DNA of 64,000 nt from an uncultured Alphaproteobacteria bacterium (lineage in GTDB: Bacteria > Pseudomonadota > Alphaproteobacteria > RF32 > CAG-239), in contig CALXPL010000004.1 in NCBI GenBank assembly GCA_944390275.1, positions 93,139 through 157,138 on the forward strand, in the 5' to 3' direction. The position numbers and the translations under genes were made by a program. The notes beneath the pieces are model-generated. The model searched no databases, had not been told where the DNA came from, and saw only the letters and a program-made list of their open reading frames with translations. Of the stretch, positions 61,410 through 64,000 are shown piece after piece. The number at the start of each line of letters is the position of its first letter. Position 1 is the stretch's first letter.

Positions 61410-62024
61410 TTATCTTGAATAGTATTCGATAACAAGATTTGGTTCCATTTGACATCCGTAAGGAACATCATCAAATTTAGGAACAAATGTATATTTTGCA
61501 GTTAATTTCTTAGCATCAACTTCCAAATATCCCGGAACATCGCGAGTTGTTGATTCAACAGCAGCAAGAACCATAGGAAGTTGTTTAGATTTTTCACGAA
61601 CTTCAATAACATCACCTGCTTTAACCATATAAGAAGGAATGTTAACTTTTTTACCATTAACCAAAACATGGTTGTGGTTTACAAATTGACGAGCTGCAAA
61701 TACTGTCGGAACAAATTTAGCTCTGTAAACCAAATTATCCAAACGAGATTCCAAAATACCGATAAGGTTTTCAGCGGCATCCCCTCTTCTTCTGATAGCT
61801 TCGTCATAATATTTAGCGAATTGTTTTTCAGAGATGTTGCCATAAGAAGTTTTCAACTTTTGTTTTGCATACAATTGTTGACCATAGTCAGTCATTTTTT
61901 TCTTACGAGCGCCATGTTGTCCCGGAGCTGTTTCTCTTTTAACGAAAGAAGCATTAGCTTCACCCCAGATATTTGCGCCATAACGACGAGTAGCTTTTTT
62001 CTTAGCGTTTTCAATACTTTTCAT
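61410..62024 (-). CDS. rpsD: 30S ribosomal protein S4
   Basis: 204 residues. The S4 RNA-binding domain is seen in [11 protein letters not shown] and [20 protein letters not shown]. The N-terminus (G-A-N-I-W-G-E-A-N) is slightly unusual. S4 begins assembly of the small subunit and often regulates its own synthesis. It stands alone, as in many Alphaproteobacteria. AAGGAT precedes the ATG. Confidence 0.97.
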   Translation of the reverse strand: MKSIENAKKKATRRYGANIWGEANASFVKRETAPGQHGARKKKMTDYGQQLYAKQKLKTSYGNISEKQFAKYYDEAIRRRGDAAENLIGILESRLDNLVYRAKFVPTVFAARQFVNHNHVLVNGKKVNIPSYMVKAGDVIEVREKSKQLPMVLAAVESTTRDVPGYLEVDAKKLTAKYTFVPKFDDVPYGCQMEPNLVIEYYSR

Positions 62025-62244
62025 ATAAGTTATCCTTATTTATTAAAATAAAACAATTATTGTCCCGATAGTTTTGCTCCACCAAAAGAACAAACGGGAA
62101 GCCTCTAACGAGTCATCCACATTCTCGGAAGTGATTGCAAAATAACATAAAAATTATAAATTTCAAGTAAAAAAAAGCATAGCACAACAAATTTTTAAGG
62201 AATATGATATAAGTTAAGAAAAAAAGGAGAAAGATACGCGAAAA
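62025..62244. promoter_or_regulatory. Divergent region with rpsD leader
   Basis: 220 bases. The rpsD side has a GC-richer block (about 62062-62135) that can fold locally and could be a leader target for S4; I cannot match it to a known leader. On the minus strand TTGAAA-16-TATTTT near 62145-62170 is a possible promoter. AAGGAG for the opposite gene lies near 62225. Confidence 0.35.
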
Positions 62245-63993
62245 ATGGGGTACGATTTAATTTTTTCACAAGCCTTAAAATTGCACGAAGCCGGAAGATT
62301 TGACGAAGCGGAAAGATTATACCGTCAAATTTTAGAAACGGCACCGGAAAATCCGGATGTCTTAAATCTTCTCGGACTAGTCGCTCAAGCCAAAGGCATT
62401 CATGAAGAAGCGATAAGTTTATTTGACCAAGCCGTCAGAATCAGTCCCCAGCATGCACCCTACTGTTTCAATCTGGCTTTATCATTAGCCGCCACGGGAA
62501 AATACTACGAAGCCATAAAATTATACGAAAAGGCCGCCTCATTAACACCGAATGTCGTTGAAATATGGATAGAATTAGGCAAAGCCCATAAAGCCGTTGG
62601 CAACCATCAAACCGCCCTAACCTGTTTCAATCAGGCATTAAGCCGCGATAAAGATAATATTTCCGCAAAAATCGAAAAGGCATTACTGTCAGAAAACAAA
62701 GAGAAGGAATTACACGAATTAGAACAAACCTTTCCTCAAGAACCGGCAATAAAGCATCAGTTAAGTTTAAATTATCTCGAAAAAAAACAACACGAAAAAG
62801 CTCTTGATTATGCGTTAAAAGCCTATTCACAAGAGCCTGACAATGAAGAAATTTGTGAAATCATCGGTTATTGCTATCGTCAAAAAGGCGATTGGGAAAA
62901 AAGCAAAGACTATTTCAATAAAGCCCTGAAAATCAATAAAAAATCAGTATTTGCCTTAACAAATCTAGGGAGTATCTTCAGCCAAGAAGGCAACAACAAG
63001 CAAGCCGAAGCCTATTTTCAACAAGTATTTTCATTAGATAATAACAATGCGGAAGCCCACATAAATTATGCCGATATGCTCTATCATGCCGACCGCATGT
63101 TGGAAGCCATCGAAGAATACCACAAAGCGGTTCTTCTTCAACCGGATAATCTTGCCATCAGCAACAATTTGGGAGTTATACTCAAAGATATCGGAGATTA
63201 TACAGAAGCCTTAGGCTTGTTTTTCAAAGCCTACAAACAAAATCCCCACGATGAAAAAATATCAATCAACATTTATGAAACCCTACAAATTTTATATCAA
63301 AGCGACAAAGAAACCGCAAAAAAGATAGCCGAGAACTGGAAAAAAGACAGTCCAAACAATTGCTATGCAGAACGAATAAATCAAAATTTCCGCGGAGAAG
63401 AACCCACGCAGGAAGAAAACAATCGCTTCAACCAAAAGCTGTTTAATAACTTTGCAACAGATTATGAGCAAGTTTTAACCAAAATAAATTATACCCTCCC
63501 CCAACAAATTTCACAAATTTTGGGAAAAGTTCAAGGAAGAATATGGGATTTGGGATGCGGTACGGGTTTATGCGGACAGTCTTTAAAAAACGAACAAAAT
63601 CAACTAATTGGCATTGACATATCGCCGGAAATGGTAGAAAAAGCCCGAAAAAAAGATATATATGAAGATTTAATCGTTAAAGACATAACGGAATTTCTAA
63701 AGAATCCGCCGTCCCAAAGAGCCGATTTAATCGTTGCCGCGGATGTTTTTTGCTACTTTGGCAATTTGGAAGAAATAATAAGGCTTTGCGCACCGACAGC
63801 CCTATGTTTTTCGGTTGAAAAAGGCGAAACGGATACCTATATATTAAGAGAAAGCGGAAGATTTCAGCACAATGACAATTATGTTAAGAAGTTGTTAACT
63901 CAAAACGGATATTCTGAAATTGAAGTAAAAGAATCGCTATTAAGAAAAGAAAACAATCAAGACGTCAAAGGATATATATTTTATGCCCGCTAA
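62245..63993 (+). CDS. TPR protein fused to a SAM methyltransferase
   Basis: 582 residues. About ten TPR units fill residues 1-350 (e.g. A-G-R-F-D-E-A-E-R-L-Y-R-Q-I-L and D-V-L-N-L-L-G). The C-terminal 180 residues are a class I methyltransferase with motif I D-L-G-C-G-T-G-L-C-G at about 430 and G-I-D-I-S-P-E-M-V-E-K-A at about 455. Some close relatives are known as TPR-methyltransferases of unknown target. It has no signal peptide, so a cytoplasmic protein or glycan target is likely. AAGGAG is about 16 bp before the ATG, rather far. Confidence 0.85.
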   Translation: MGYDLIFSQALKLHEAGRFDEAERLYRQILETAPENPDVLNLLGLVAQAKGIHEEAISLFDQAVRISPQHAPYCFNLALSLAATGKYYEAIKLYEKAASLTPNVVEIWIELGKAHKAVGNHQTALTCFNQALSRDKDNISAKIEKALLSENKEKELHELEQTFPQEPAIKHQLSLNYLEKKQHEKALDYALKAYSQEPDNEEICEIIGYCYRQKGDWEKSKDYFNKALKINKKSVFALTNLGSIFSQEGNNKQAEAYFQQVFSLDNNNAEAHINYADMLYHADRMLEAIEEYHKAVLLQPDNLAISNNLGVILKDIGDYTEALGLFFKAYKQNPHDEKISINIYETLQILYQSDKETAKKIAENWKKDSPNNCYAERINQNFRGEEPTQEENNRFNQKLFNNFATDYEQVLTKINYTLPQQISQILGKVQGRIWDLGCGTGLCGQSLKNEQNQLIGIDISPEMVEKARKKDIYEDLIVKDITEFLKNPPSQRADLIVAADVFCYFGNLEEIIRLCAPTALCFSVEKGETDTYILRESGRFQHNDNYVKKLLTQNGYSEIEVKESLLRKENNQDVKGYIFYAR

Positions 63994-64000
63994 AATCTAA

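Overview
The window looks like a chromosomal segment of a low-GC, host- or gut-associated Gram-negative bacterium, most likely an alphaproteobacterium. The evidence is a DUF2155 protein next to MCE (MlaD-like) proteins, an XRE regulator of a type common in Alphaproteobacteria, a holB and tmk downstream of a D-Ala-D-Ala carboxypeptidase and an RlpA/SPOR protein, and a YejE/YejF peptide transporter. It also carries an Rnf electron-transport operon (with apbE and rseC) whose gene order resembles the one known from Bacteroidetes, which suits an anaerobic or microaerobic gut lifestyle. The taxonomic call is inference; no 16S rRNA is present.

Layout. 0-0.8 kb: the tail of one Cys-rich secreted protein and a second complete one. 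0.9-3.8 kb (minus): two tandem MCE proteins, DUF2155, and a GT2 glycosyltransferase. 4.0-9.1 kb (plus): a Gld-like ABC transporter (ATPase, permease, GldG-like, DUF4340) ending in a soluble histidine kinase. 9.1-10.4 kb: two LprI-like proteins (minus) and a small lipoprotein. 10.4-11.1 kb: a ~250-bp tandem repeat carrying 16-nt copies of the 3' end of the adjacent tRNA-Lys(CTT). 11.2-16 kb: guanine deaminase-like, HD hydrolase, AsmA-like, DsbD/ScsB-like and CDP-alcohol phosphatidyltransferase genes. 16-22.4 kb: apbE-rseC-rnfBCDGEA. 22.5-28.2 kb (minus): an unknown protein, a membrane-anchored lysozyme-like protein, an AlbA_2 protein, rnhA, an M16 peptidase and ispH.

28.3-29.4 kb: an XRE regulator with two overlapping ORFs that may be one frameshifted membrane protein. 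29.6-31.9 kb: two YwqK/MORN-like repeat proteins. 31.9-33.9 kb: a 5'-degraded Cys-rich gene beside a compositionally unusual unknown gene. 34-38.2 kb: an RNase J-like protein, a cation/proton antiporter and a K+ channel. 38.2-38.7 kb: a two-gene operon of small proteins, one of them short and easily missed. 38.9-40.7 kb: a large Cys-rich repeat protein. 40.9-43.6 kb: an XRE regulator, ogt and a sugar porter. 43.8-51.6 kb: MltB-like, rlpA, dac, tmk, holB, tatD, an MBL hydrolase and a DHH protein, mostly tightly packed. 51.7-53.2 kb: an unknown and a family-5 UDG. 53.3-58.5 kb: membrane proteins, yejE and yejF. 58.5-60.8 kb: a structured RNA candidate, a transglutaminase-like protein, an unknown and a shortened SGNH hydrolase. 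60.8-61.4 kb: AT-rich repeats. 61.4-64 kb: rpsD and a TPR-methyltransferase fusion.

The best candidates for something undescribed are: the family of Cys-rich exported proteins with a shared N-terminal block and a C-x-G-K-Y-x-x-C signature at four places; a palindromic operator (ATACC-N5-GGTAT) in the same promoter position at two distant loci, one in front of an XRE gene; a minus-strand structured RNA whose closing stem overlaps a terminator; and the tRNA-Lys-derived tandem repeat.
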